7,256 bases of DNA from Planctomycetaceae bacterium (GTDB lineage Bacteria; Planctomycetota; Planctomycetia; Pirellulales; Thermoguttaceae), in contig JAITST010000426.1 in the NCBI GenBank assembly GCA_031287585.1, positions 1-7,256 on the forward strand, in the 5' to 3' direction. Shown in pieces: positions 1-5,546 of this stretch. A program made the position numbers and the translations under genes. The notes below the pieces were generated by a model. That model saw only the letters and a program-made list of their open reading frames with translations, made no database searches and was not told the origin of the DNA. Numbering within the stretch: position 1 is the first letter of the stretch; each line of letters opens with the position of its first letter.

Positions 1-2
1 AT

Positions 3-587
3 CTCACCAAAGTAACCGGCGGGGCATTGTCTTTCGATGTGTATTCGATATTTCCAACTGATATTGTGATGTGGACGGAAGGGACAAAAGGTTCACGGCT
101 TCATCGCGGAGTAGAGGTAAATGGGCGAATCACGGAACAAACACGGTTAGAAACGTTGTCAAAAGAAGATGGTAAAAATATTTTCACTCACACGGTTTAT
201 ATGGAAGCCAACGGTCTTGTTGTTGGATCAGTAACACTTCAAGCCATGCCGGTTTTGGGTACGAGTGCTCCAGCGGGATACGACAGCGTTAAAATGACGG
301 CGATTGACTTTGGGCTTAAACCTTATACACCACAAACTGAACCCTTCACAATGGTTCAGTTAGAAGAAAGAAATTGGAAAACAAATGGAGTTGGTATTAG
401 GCGAAACACGGATTTTGATTATGACGGTGCGTCCACTGTTCCTGATTGTAACATTTCCGGTGTTATTCCAAATGAAGATGATCTGATTAAAGTAAGATTG
501 GAATTTACGCCAACGTCAGGGATTCAGTATGTTTTGAGAAAGGATAATGACAATCTCAAACTGCAGACGTTGGACGGTACGGGATGA
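3..587 (+). CDS. 3' part of an unrecognised protein with an Asp-rich, possibly calcium-binding segment
   Basis: The frame is open from the left edge, so the true start lies outside the window; the TTG at 27 is internal and has no ribosome binding site. About 194 codons are visible, ending at TGA 585-587. The sequence has alternating hydrophobic and polar residues typical of beta-rich extracellular domains. It contains the stretch GIRRNTDFDYDG (about 393-428) followed by a Pro-Asp, which resembles the D-x-D-x-D-G calcium loops of dockerin or thrombospondin type 3 repeats. That resemblance is a motif reading only, not a family assignment. I see no catalytic motif and do not recognise the family. 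The same frame continues in protein-like form past the stop (see the pseudogene entry), so this product may be a truncated version of a longer protein. The coding call is firm; the function is unknown. Confidence 0.65.
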   Translation, partial: LTKVTGGALSFDVYSIFPTDIVMWTEGTKGSRLHRGVEVNGRITEQTRLETLSKEDGKNIFTHTVYMEANGLVVGSVTLQAMPVLGTSAPAGYDSVKMTAIDFGLKPYTPQTEPFTMVQLEERNWKTNGVGIRRNTDFDYDGASTVPDCNISGVIPNEDDLIKVRLEFTPTSGIQYVLRKDNDNLKLQTLDGTG

Positions 588-770
588 GAGGGAACGACGG
601 GCGTGGATAGTCAAACCAAGAACGTGGGAAACCTCATTATCAGACAGGACAGTGGTATCGTCTGTGTTCAAGCGACATTGGGAATGCATATAACCAATGC
701 TGTGATAAATGAGGAGCGTAGGGGGCATAATAGCGATGAAGTCGGGTAATTCTGGTGGAACGAAGGGGCA

Positions 771-852
771 TTGTCAAATCATTATAGAAATTTTGTCTTG
801 TTGTTATGCCAATTACACCAGCAAGGACTGGACTTCTATACTGAATTGACAA
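771..852. repeat. 82-bp element with 19-bp imperfect terminal inverted repeats
   Basis: Positions 771-789 (starting TTGTCAA) match the reverse complement of 834-852 (ending TTGACAA) at 17 of 19 positions, around a 44-base centre. The outer seven bases are a perfect match. It has the shape of a very small non-autonomous inverted-repeat element or of a long RNA hairpin. I see no clear target duplication: only CA flanks both ends, which is not significant. No transposase gene is nearby. Whether it recurs elsewhere in the genome cannot be seen here. Confidence 0.45.
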
Positions 853-886
853 CACCCAAAAATTAGGTTTACTCGTGGCAACATCG

Positions 887-909
887 CGGTTGGAAGCAAT
901 TTTCAACCG
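887..909. other. Small hairpin, 9-bp stem
   Basis: CGGTTGGAA at 887-895 pairs with TTTCAACCG at 901-909, including one G-T wobble, around a five-base loop. It lies 103-125 bases beyond the stop codon of the minus-strand cupin gene, after the larger palindrome. No T-tract follows on either strand, so it is not a classical intrinsic terminator. It may help protect the 3' end of the cupin transcript or may be incidental. Confidence 0.3.
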
Positions 910-939
910 TGACAAATATAGTTATAGTGCCAACAAGCG

Positions 940-970
940 ATAGCCAGTCTCTCGACGAGAGACTGGCTAT
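940..970 (-). terminator. Perfect 31-bp palindrome, likely 3' hairpin of the cupin transcript
   Basis: The arms 940-954 and 956-970 are exact reverse complements, 15 bases each around a single central A, with core AGCCAGTCTCTCG. The palindrome begins 41 bases beyond the cupin stop codon in the direction of minus-strand transcription. That position fits a transcription-end or mRNA-stabilising hairpin. Read from the minus strand it is not followed by a T-run, so Rho-independent termination would be atypical. A protein-binding palindrome is the main alternative. Confidence 0.45.
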
Positions 971-1011
971 GTGTTTGGGGCTGCGTGATGGTTTACGCAA
1001 AATTACCGTTT

Positions 1012-2268
1012 TTACTTCTTACGGTGGTCACCGATGTTTGGTACCGACTTATGCGTTTCGGGACCAAAGTAACGCAGACTTACTAGCGGTTCTGAACCAG
1101 TGTTTTCTACCGTTAGACCGTTTTGGGCTGCGGCGGCTGTTATGAACAGTTCGTCGTCCGGCTCTTCGCCGAAGTGAATCATTACCGGTGTTTGAATATC
1201 TAAGTTGTTCACCCTGCCGCTGCCCTGTACCGTTATCCAGCAACTTGCTCCGCCGTCACGCAACGTGCATTTACAACCCGGCATTACCGTAAGTTCCTTC
1301 GCCGAAAACGCTTGGTGTCCGTCGATTTTGCCGTATGTAATCCATTTGTCGCTGTAGCCGTCGCCCGACTGCCCGGCATCTTCAATCGGCTCAACATAAT
1401 TGGAAATCATAAACTGCGGGTCAACATTTTTCTCCCAATCGAGCATACTGATTATGTAGTCGATATTTTTCTTCTTGTCTTTCGGCACGTCCTTAACCAA
1501 CAAATCCCACGGAACTTGACGACCTTCAACAAGCGACTGATACATACCGAAAACGTCGCTGCCCCACTGCGGCTCATAAGTGCAGAGCGAACCCGGCGCG
1601 TGAAGTACGCCCGCCGGAACGACCCAGCCGGTACCGCGTTTCAGACGGTACGCACGCGACAAGTCAAGGATACCATTGTCGCCTCTGTTCCAGTTTTCCA
1701 GACAACGGCGGATATCGTCTTTGGTTGTACCGGGTTCGAGTCCCATAAACGTATAGTCGAAATGATTCTCGGCAGCGTTCAGTTGCGGCGGGAAATAATA
1801 CGCTTCCGGTTTGCCGTCTTGACCAACCGCGTTCGCGTGCTTTGTCATCTGGTGCATGTGATGCGGAATCGGACCGGCGTTGTCGAAAAACTTTGAATAG
1901 ACAGGCCAACGTTTGTACTTACGCCAAATTTTCTCGCCGACAACTGCTCCCATTCCCTCCGCAACCGCGTCGCGTAACAGAAAACGTTTGCCTTTGAACT
2001 TAACGTAACTCAAACCTTCGTCCGGCTCGCGCTGGTCGTTCGCCGCTTCGGTTGTACTTCCGAACCAACGTTCGTCGATACCGCCGCGATGCACTCCGAG
2101 TGCGTACCAGTCGTTCGGTGCGAGTTTGATACGTTTGCCCGGGTGTAGGAAAACACGCGGTACCCAGTTCGGTGTGAGACGTAAAATCCCACCGCCTGCG
2201 TCCATCGCTTGATTGAAAATTTTTGAAACATTGTCTGGCTTGACAACTGTCGAAACTGATTTTGCCAT
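1012..2268 (-). CDS. Cupin protein related to type I phosphomannose isomerase
   Basis: This 418-residue, probably cytoplasmic protein has no signal peptide. It carries the layout of the metal-binding cupin of ManA-type mannose-6-phosphate isomerases: a histidine cluster PHHMHQ at residues 135-140, a GKPEAYYF block with Glu155, and VPAGVLHAPG at 217-226 with His223. These are plausible zinc ligands by analogy with the Gln/His/Glu/His set of ManA. A second beta-rich region covers about residues 310-405 (TVMPGCKCTL, SCWITVQGSGRV) and looks like a second cupin barrel. True mannose-6-phosphate isomerase activity is inferred; the protein could act on another sugar phosphate or be non-catalytic. The ATG at 2268 is preceded by AGGAG at 2275-2279 with 6-base spacing, which fixes the start. 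It lies 121 bases downstream of trxA on the same strand and may share its transcript. Confidence 0.85.
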   Translation of the reverse strand: MAKSVSTVVKPDNVSKIFNQAMDAGGGILRLTPNWVPRVFLHPGKRIKLAPNDWYALGVHRGGIDERWFGSTTEAANDQREPDEGLSYVKFKGKRFLLRDAVAEGMGAVVGEKIWRKYKRWPVYSKFFDNAGPIPHHMHQMTKHANAVGQDGKPEAYYFPPQLNAAENHFDYTFMGLEPGTTKDDIRRCLENWNRGDNGILDLSRAYRLKRGTGWVVPAGVLHAPGSLCTYEPQWGSDVFGMYQSLVEGRQVPWDLLVKDVPKDKKKNIDYIISMLDWEKNVDPQFMISNYVEPIEDAGQSGDGYSDKWITYGKIDGHQAFSAKELTVMPGCKCTLRDGGASCWITVQGSGRVNNLDIQTPVMIHFGEEPDDELFITAAAAQNGLTVENTGSEPLVSLRYFGPETHKSVPNIGDHRKK

Positions 2269-2324
2269 AATGGTCTCCTATTGAGATGTGAATGAAAAAG
2301 AAAAGGTAAAGACTTTAGTTTCGT

Positions 2325-2378
2325 GATTTTTGATTTTAGATGGGCTGTTTCAATACACTCAATCTAAAATCAAAAATC
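2325..2378. repeat. AT-rich inverted repeat with 17-bp perfect arms between trxA and the cupin gene
   Basis: The arms 2325-2341 and 2362-2378 are exact reverse complements around a 20-base loop. The word CTAAAATCAA inside the right arm (2364-2373) occurs again at 2384-2393, overlapping the trxA stop codon, and inverted at 2330-2339. Read from the minus strand, the hairpin sits 12 bases past the trxA stop. It could end or attenuate the trxA transcript before the cupin gene, although the stem is nearly all A-T and no T-run follows directly. A dispersed AT-rich intergenic repeat is the alternative. Confidence 0.55.
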
Positions 2379-2389
2379 TAAAACTAAAA

Positions 2390-2713
2390 TCAACTAATAG
2401 CGTTTATTTTTTGCTCAAGTACGTTTTGTTGTTGGAGACCTGTGAGACGTTCTACTAGGTTTCCATTGTTGTACAGTAGTAGCGTTGGGATATTTGAAAT
2501 GTCGAAACGCTGCGTGACAGAACTGAGATGGTCGGTATCCACTTTTACAATTTTGACTTTATCACCAGTTGGTGATGTTGCGAGTTCTTCAAGCAAACGC
2601 CCCTGCATCCTGCACGGACCACACCACGTTGCAAAGAAATCAACTAACACGATTCCAGTTTTGATTACCGTGTCAAAAGCTTCTTCCGATTCAATTTTAG
2701 ATACTTCGCCCAT
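2390..2713 (-). CDS. trxA: Thioredoxin
   Basis: This is a 107-residue cytoplasmic dithiol-disulfide oxidoreductase, the usual length for bacterial thioredoxin, which reduces protein disulfides using electrons from thioredoxin reductase. The redox motif WCGPC is at residues 30-34. The buried Asp25 (VLVDFF) and the cis-proline Pro76 (NIPT) are in their expected places, and the C-terminal strand and helix are present. One oddity is that the residue eight after the first active-site Cys, which is Pro40 in Escherichia coli thioredoxin, is Arg39 here (CRMQGRLLEE). The ATG at 2713 was chosen over an upstream in-frame ATG at 2791. It has AAGGAG at 2721-2726 with 7-base spacing, and the extra 26 residues do not look thioredoxin-like. 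It is read divergently from the oxidoreductase gene, with the cupin gene downstream. Confidence 0.95.
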   Translation of the reverse strand: MGEVSKIESEEAFDTVIKTGIVLVDFFATWCGPCRMQGRLLEELATSPTGDKVKIVKVDTDHLSSVTQRFDISNIPTLLLYNNGNLVERLTGLQQQNVLEQKINAIS

Positions 2714-2754
2714 AATATATCTCCTTGTTATGAAGAGTGATAATCTAGTTGTCC

Positions 2755-2779
2755 GGTTTTGCATACGACACGCAAAACC
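2755..2779 (-). promoter_or_regulatory. Hairpin in the trxA leader
   Basis: GGTTTTGC at 2755-2762 is the exact reverse complement of GCAAAACC at 2772-2779, leaving a 9-base loop. If transcription starts near 2788, as the promoter predicts, the hairpin occupies roughly bases 10-34 of the trxA mRNA, well ahead of the ribosome binding site. It could stabilise the 5' end or bind a regulator. The region holds no recognised riboswitch family. Confidence 0.4.
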
Positions 2780-2794
2780 ATCGTTCAACACATA

Positions 2795-2823
2795 ATCGTA
2801 TAGTATTTACTTTCGGATGTCAA
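2795..2823 (-). promoter_or_regulatory. Sigma-70-type promoter of trxA
   Basis: Read on the minus strand, a perfect -35 box TTGACA (2818-2823) is followed after exactly 17 bases by TACGAT (2795-2800), which matches four of six consensus -10 positions. The predicted start is near 2788, giving a leader of about 75 bases to the trxA ATG. The spacing and position support it strongly; only the -10 box is imperfect. Confidence 0.6.
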
Positions 2824-2933
2824 TAGGCGAATTTTAGCGTATGGTCAGTCAATTTTCCAGATTTAGGTGTGTTTGAAAAAAATTTCTACCGACATTTCGC
2901 TCCGATGGGACTATTTCCCTTGAAAACTTTTCG

Positions 2934-2942
2934 TGGTACAAT
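2934..2942 (+). promoter_or_regulatory. Extended -10 promoter candidate for the oxidoreductase gene
   Basis: TGGTACAAT has the TGn extension plus a -10 box matching five of six consensus positions. There is no good -35 box at the usual distance. The predicted start is near 2949, giving a leader of about 95 bases. The same TGnTACAAT pattern precedes scpB, which adds a little weight. The rest of the 330-base gap 2714-3043 shows only the divergent trxA promoter and leader. Confidence 0.4.
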
Positions 2943-3043
2943 AGCACACCCACGTACAGATTCGTTGTGAATTTGTCGGTCGTGATTGCGTTTGTTTTTA
3001 CGCGGTTGCAATTTTTTAACTCTCATCAACAGGGGAAAGTACC

Positions 3044-4369
3044 ATGGCACAATTATTTTCATCACGTCGTAATTTTTTGAAAACCGGTTCTGTATCGGCG
3101 TTGGCACTTGGAGCGGCTATGGCTGTTCCGCGAATTCACGCGGCAGAGAATAACACACTCAAAATCGGTCTGGTCGGCTGTGGCGGACGCGGTCGCGGCG
3201 CGGTAGCCGATGCGCTGAAAGCCGACGCAAATACCAAAGTAGTTGCGGTTTGTGACGCATTTCCAGAAAACGCTAAAAGAGCGGTTGAAGGTTTAAAAAA
3301 TAGTCCGTTCGCGGATAGAATAGATGTTACACCCGAAACAACGTTCGACGGTTTGGATGCGTACAAAAAAGTTATCGACTTGAGCGATGTGGTTTTACTC
3401 TGCGAAACGCCGCATTTCCGTCCGCGTTCGTTCAAGTACGCAATCGAACAAGGTAAACACGTGTTTTGTGAAAAACCGGCAGCGGTTGACGCGCCGGGAG
3501 TACGTGAAGTACAAAAGTCCTGTGAACTCGCTCGCGAGAAAAAACTGAACGTTGTCGCCGGTCTGTGCTGGCGTTACGACTTGAATGTGAAAGAGATGAT
3601 GAAGTTGGTACACGATGGTGCTATCGGCGATGTACTGACGGTTCGCGAAAATTATCTCACATCGAAACTCTGGACAAGGTCGCGTGTTGAAGGCGACAGC
3701 GAGTTGAAGTTTCAGGTTCGCAACTGGTACAACTACACGTGGCTCTCCGGTGACTTCAATACTGAACAACATATTCACAGTCTCGACAAAGCACTGTGGT
3801 GTTTCCACGACGAAGCACCGGAGACGGCATACGCGGTCGGCGGGCGAATGGCTCGTACCGAGCAACCGGCATTCGGCGACATCTACGATTCGATGGGCGT
3901 TGTTTACGAATACAGCGACGGGCGAGCAATAGTTGCGTTTTGTCGTCAGATGAATGGGTGTTTCAACGATGTTGACGACTACTTCACGGGTACGAAAGGC
4001 ACCGCGCAAATTCTACGCGGCGAAATCAAAGACCGTGAAGGGAAAGTTACCAAACGTCAGAAGAAACAACCATCTGCGATGTATGTTTTGGAACACGAAG
4101 CACTGTTCGGAGCAATACGCAGCGGCGGTAAGACATATATTAACGACGGTGACAGTATGGTGAAAAGCACGTTCATAGCGATACTGGGTCGTCAAGCGGT
4201 TTATACCGGTAAACGAATCAAGTGGGAAGAGGAGTGGAACTCAACGGAATCGTTAGCCCCTGATGGCTACACGTGGGATTCTAAACCGCCGGTGCAGGAA
4301 GACGAAAAAGGACGTTATCCGCTACAAGTCGCCGGACTAGGAAAAGTCTATCATCAGATTACGCGATAG
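3044..4369 (+). CDS. Tat-exported Gfo/Idh/MocA-family oxidoreductase
   Basis: This is a 441-residue NAD(P)-dependent dehydrogenase of the glucose-fructose oxidoreductase / inositol dehydrogenase family. The N-terminus carries a twin-arginine signal: SRRNFLK at residues 7-13, a hydrophobic stretch at 16-28, and a likely cleavage after IHA near residue 33. The protein should therefore fold with its nucleotide in the cytoplasm and be exported. The Rossmann fingerprint GLVGCGGRGRG is at 42-52, the family EKP motif at 143-145, and HIHSLDKALW at 243-252 in the substrate-site region. The C-terminal half forms the usual beta-sheet domain. Length is normal for signal-bearing members. The substrate is unknown but is likely a sugar or sugar derivative. 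ATG 3044 has AGGGGA at 3031-3036. A hairpin terminator follows, and the neighbours are divergent or convergent, so it appears monocistronic. Confidence 0.93.
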   Translation: MAQLFSSRRNFLKTGSVSALALGAAMAVPRIHAAENNTLKIGLVGCGGRGRGAVADALKADANTKVVAVCDAFPENAKRAVEGLKNSPFADRIDVTPETTFDGLDAYKKVIDLSDVVLLCETPHFRPRSFKYAIEQGKHVFCEKPAAVDAPGVREVQKSCELAREKKLNVVAGLCWRYDLNVKEMMKLVHDGAIGDVLTVRENYLTSKLWTRSRVEGDSELKFQVRNWYNYTWLSGDFNTEQHIHSLDKALWCFHDEAPETAYAVGGRMARTEQPAFGDIYDSMGVVYEYSDGRAIVAFCRQMNGCFNDVDDYFTGTKGTAQILRGEIKDREGKVTKRQKKQPSAMYVLEHEALFGAIRSGGKTYINDGDSMVKSTFIAILGRQAVYTGKRIKWEEEWNSTESLAPDGYTWDSKPPVQEDEKGRYPLQVAGLGKVYHQITR

Positions 4370-4397
4370 GGAGAAGTGTTTAGTGTCGAATAACGGT

Positions 4398-4446
4398 AGT
4401 ACGGAGTTAATTAGGGCAACTTCTGAAAACTTCGTACTTTCGTTTA
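4398..4446 (+). terminator. Intrinsic terminator candidate after the oxidoreductase gene
   Basis: AGTACGGAGTT at 4398-4408 pairs with AACTTCGTACT at 4428-4438 over 11 base pairs, including one G-U wobble, around a 19-base loop. The stem is followed by TTCGTTT, a moderately T-rich tail. It begins 29 bases past the oxidoreductase stop codon. The loop is long and the tail imperfect, so the call is moderate. The following 4447-4690 stretch is AT-rich and holds no gene or clear signal that I can support. Confidence 0.5.
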
Positions 4447-4685
4447 GTGTACCGAATGCGGTTAAAAATCGTAATTATTGGGTCGTGTGCGCAAGTAACA
4501 TTTATAAAACTGTTATTGCTATAGTGGTTGAAATTTCGGTATGATTTTATGTGGACGGTAATGTCGTAACAGAAATAACACAGAAGCAATATGAATTTTG
4601 ACCATCTAAGAGACGGCATAAAAACAATTTCCGATTCGTTCCGTCAAAATACCAGAAGAAAAACGAGTTCGCAAAATTATAAATC

Positions 4686-4725
4686 AGAAACGAAAACGCA
4701 GAGACGCACCAATCGGCACGTCTCT
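4686..4725 (-). terminator. Hairpin terminator of cheW
   Basis: AGAGACG at 4700-4706 and CGTCTCT at 4719-4725 are exact reverse complements around a 12-base loop. Read from the minus strand, the hairpin starts 44 bases after the cheW stop and is followed by TGCGTTTTCGTTTC, a T-rich tail suitable for intrinsic termination. The GAGACG/CGTCTC core also recalls dispersed intergenic palindromes seen in other bacteria, so it may be one copy of a repeat. Confidence 0.5.
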
Positions 4726-4768
4726 ACGATGTTAGAATGTAAAACAGTAAACAGTATCACATATTTTA

Positions 4769-5305
4769 CTACGCAATCGCCGCCATTTCGTGTTCAAACA
4801 GGAGACGTTGTCCTTCAAGTAGAATGATAACTTCTTCGTTCACTTTACCCATACCTTGTATGTACTGAGCGGAGTCAGCACCAGCGGTTCGCGGCGGCGG
4901 TGATATTTGTTCGTCACCGATGTTACGGACTTCGTTCACCGTGTCCACAACCAAACCAACCTGAGCCGTATTTATGTTTACGACAACAATACAAGTCCGT
5001 TCATCGTAAGTACGCGGATCCATATGAAAACGAATACGCATATCAAGCACCGGAATCACCTGACCGCGAAGGTTTACAACCCCCTTCACGAACGATGGCA
5101 TTTCAGGTACTTCCGTAATTTTTTGCATTCCGACTATCTCGGTTACATAACGAATCTCTATCGCATAGTCTTCGTTGCCGAGACGAAACGTAAGATACAT
5201 ATTTTTCAACGTATCTTCGTTTTCCAATGCTTGGGATTCAATTTCCTGATTAAGCATATTCAATTCCGAAGCTGATATTTTATTTGTTGTTACTGCTTCC
5301 GGCAT
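4769..5305 (-). CDS. cheW: Chemotaxis coupling protein CheW
   Basis: This 178-residue cytoplasmic adaptor joins chemoreceptors to the histidine kinase CheA. The CheW SH3-like double barrel starts at about residue 36 with MYLTFRLGNEDYAIEI. The characteristic EVPEMPSFVKGVVNLRGQVIPVLD block (given in parts: EVPEMP 65-70, KGVVNLRG 74-81, VIPVLD 83-88) is intact. VGLVVDTVNEVRNI (116-129) and the closing ILLEGQRLLF (161-170) also fit the family. About 35 polar residues precede the domain, a little longer than in the Escherichia coli protein. ATG 5305 has AAGGAG at 5313-5318 with 7-base spacing. No cheA, receptor, cheR or cheB lies in the window, so it is a stand-alone copy that must work with partners encoded elsewhere. 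It has its own strong promoter and terminator. Confidence 0.93.
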   Translation of the reverse strand: MPEAVTTNKISASELNMLNQEIESQALENEDTLKNMYLTFRLGNEDYAIEIRYVTEIVGMQKITEVPEMPSFVKGVVNLRGQVIPVLDMRIRFHMDPRTYDERTCIVVVNINTAQVGLVVDTVNEVRNIGDEQISPPPRTAGADSAQYIQGMGKVNEEVIILLEGQRLLFEHEMAAIA

Positions 5306-5344
5306 ACAAAAACTCCTTGTTTTAGTGGTTCAAACCTGATGTTA

Positions 5345-5397
5345 CATAAAAAGCCCCAACGCTGCGCCACAAGCGAATCGCTAGTTCACGCTGGCTT
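5345..5397 (-). promoter_or_regulatory. Structured cheW leader with a terminator-like end
   Basis: The segment is bounded by GGCTT (5393-5397) and AAGCC (5351-5355), which pair, and it encloses smaller hairpins such as AGCG-ATT-CGCT. Read from the minus strand it starts almost exactly at the predicted transcription start and ends with GGGGCTTTTTATG, which resembles the end of an intrinsic terminator. It could be an attenuator, the body of a short RNA, or a REP-like GC-rich palindromic repeat in an AT-rich gap. It is much richer in G+C than its flanks. No known riboswitch family is recognised. Confidence 0.35.
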
Positions 5398-5402
5398 GAA
5401 CA

Positions 5403-5431
5403 ATTATAAGAGATTTTTCAAAAAATGTCAA
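5403..5431 (-). promoter_or_regulatory. Perfect consensus sigma-70 promoter of cheW
   Basis: On the minus strand TTGACA (5426-5431) is followed after exactly 17 bases by TATAAT (5403-5408), so both boxes and the spacing are ideal. The predicted start is near 5396, giving a leader of about 90 bases before the cheW ATG. A promoter this strong in front of a single chemotaxis adaptor suggests that the leader or another layer tempers expression. Confidence 0.75.
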
Positions 5432-5480
5432 AGTTTTACAGTAATAACGACAGGGCAAAATAGAATTTTTATTTTTTCAT

Positions 5481-5489
5481 TGCTACAAT
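5481..5489 (+). promoter_or_regulatory. Extended -10 promoter candidate for scpB
   Basis: TGCTACAAT combines the TGn extension with a -10 box matching five of six positions. The hexamer 17 bases upstream (TAGAAT, 5461-5466) is a poor -35 box. The predicted start is near 5496, about 50 bases before the scpB ATG. It faces away from the cheW promoter 50-80 bases to the left. Confidence 0.35.
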
Positions 5490-5546
5490 CGTTCATATTG
5501 ATACCATTCATACAACCAGCCCATTAAAACTGTAACAAAATACACT

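Larger units (their letters stand above)
588..1011 (+). pseudogene. Probable decayed 3' end of the preceding gene, with in-frame stops
   Basis: No intact gene fills this stretch. The frame of the upstream gene continues after TGA 585-587 with only two more stops, TAA 747-749 and TAG 864-866. It then stays open through 1011 and on to 1145, where it runs antisense to the cupin gene. The segments read like protein, for example GNLIIRQDSGIVCVQATLGMH, then LCQLHQQGLDFYTEL, then LAMCLGLRDGLRKITV. Finding three different stop codons argues against recoding and for point-mutation decay, or for assembly errors. The alternative is a genuine 3' end at 587 followed by chance open frame. The inverted repeat at 771-852 and the palindrome at 940-970 lie inside this stretch. 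Confidence 0.4.

Noticed and set aside
585..866. Stop-codon recoding (selenocysteine, pyrrolysine or readthrough) in the left-end frame
   Set aside because: All three stop types occur in one frame and no recoding signal is apparent, so decay or sequence error is simpler.
640..915. 91-codon minus-strand open frame in the left-end gap
   Set aside because: No ribosome binding site or recognisable motif, and a second minus-strand frame overlaps it; the plus-strand frame is the better candidate.
909..1145. 78-codon plus-strand frame starting at GTG 909 as an independent gene
   Set aside because: It has no ribosome binding site and half lies antisense to the cupin; it is better explained as the tail of the interrupted upstream frame.
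1312..1896. 194-codon plus-strand open frame opposite the cupin gene
   Set aside because: It is fully antisense to a well-supported gene, has no ribosome binding site and has no recognisable protein features.
2920..2942. TTGAAA (2920-2925) as the -35 box for TACAAT at 2937
   Set aside because: The spacer would be only 11 bases; the TGn extension is the better explanation.
3395..4009. 204-codon minus-strand open frame inside the oxidoreductase gene
   Set aside because: It overlaps conserved oxidoreductase motifs on the other strand and its translation is not family-like.
5351..5397. tRNA or known riboswitch in the cheW leader
   Set aside because: It is too short, with no cloverleaf or T-loop sequence and no recognised riboswitch core.
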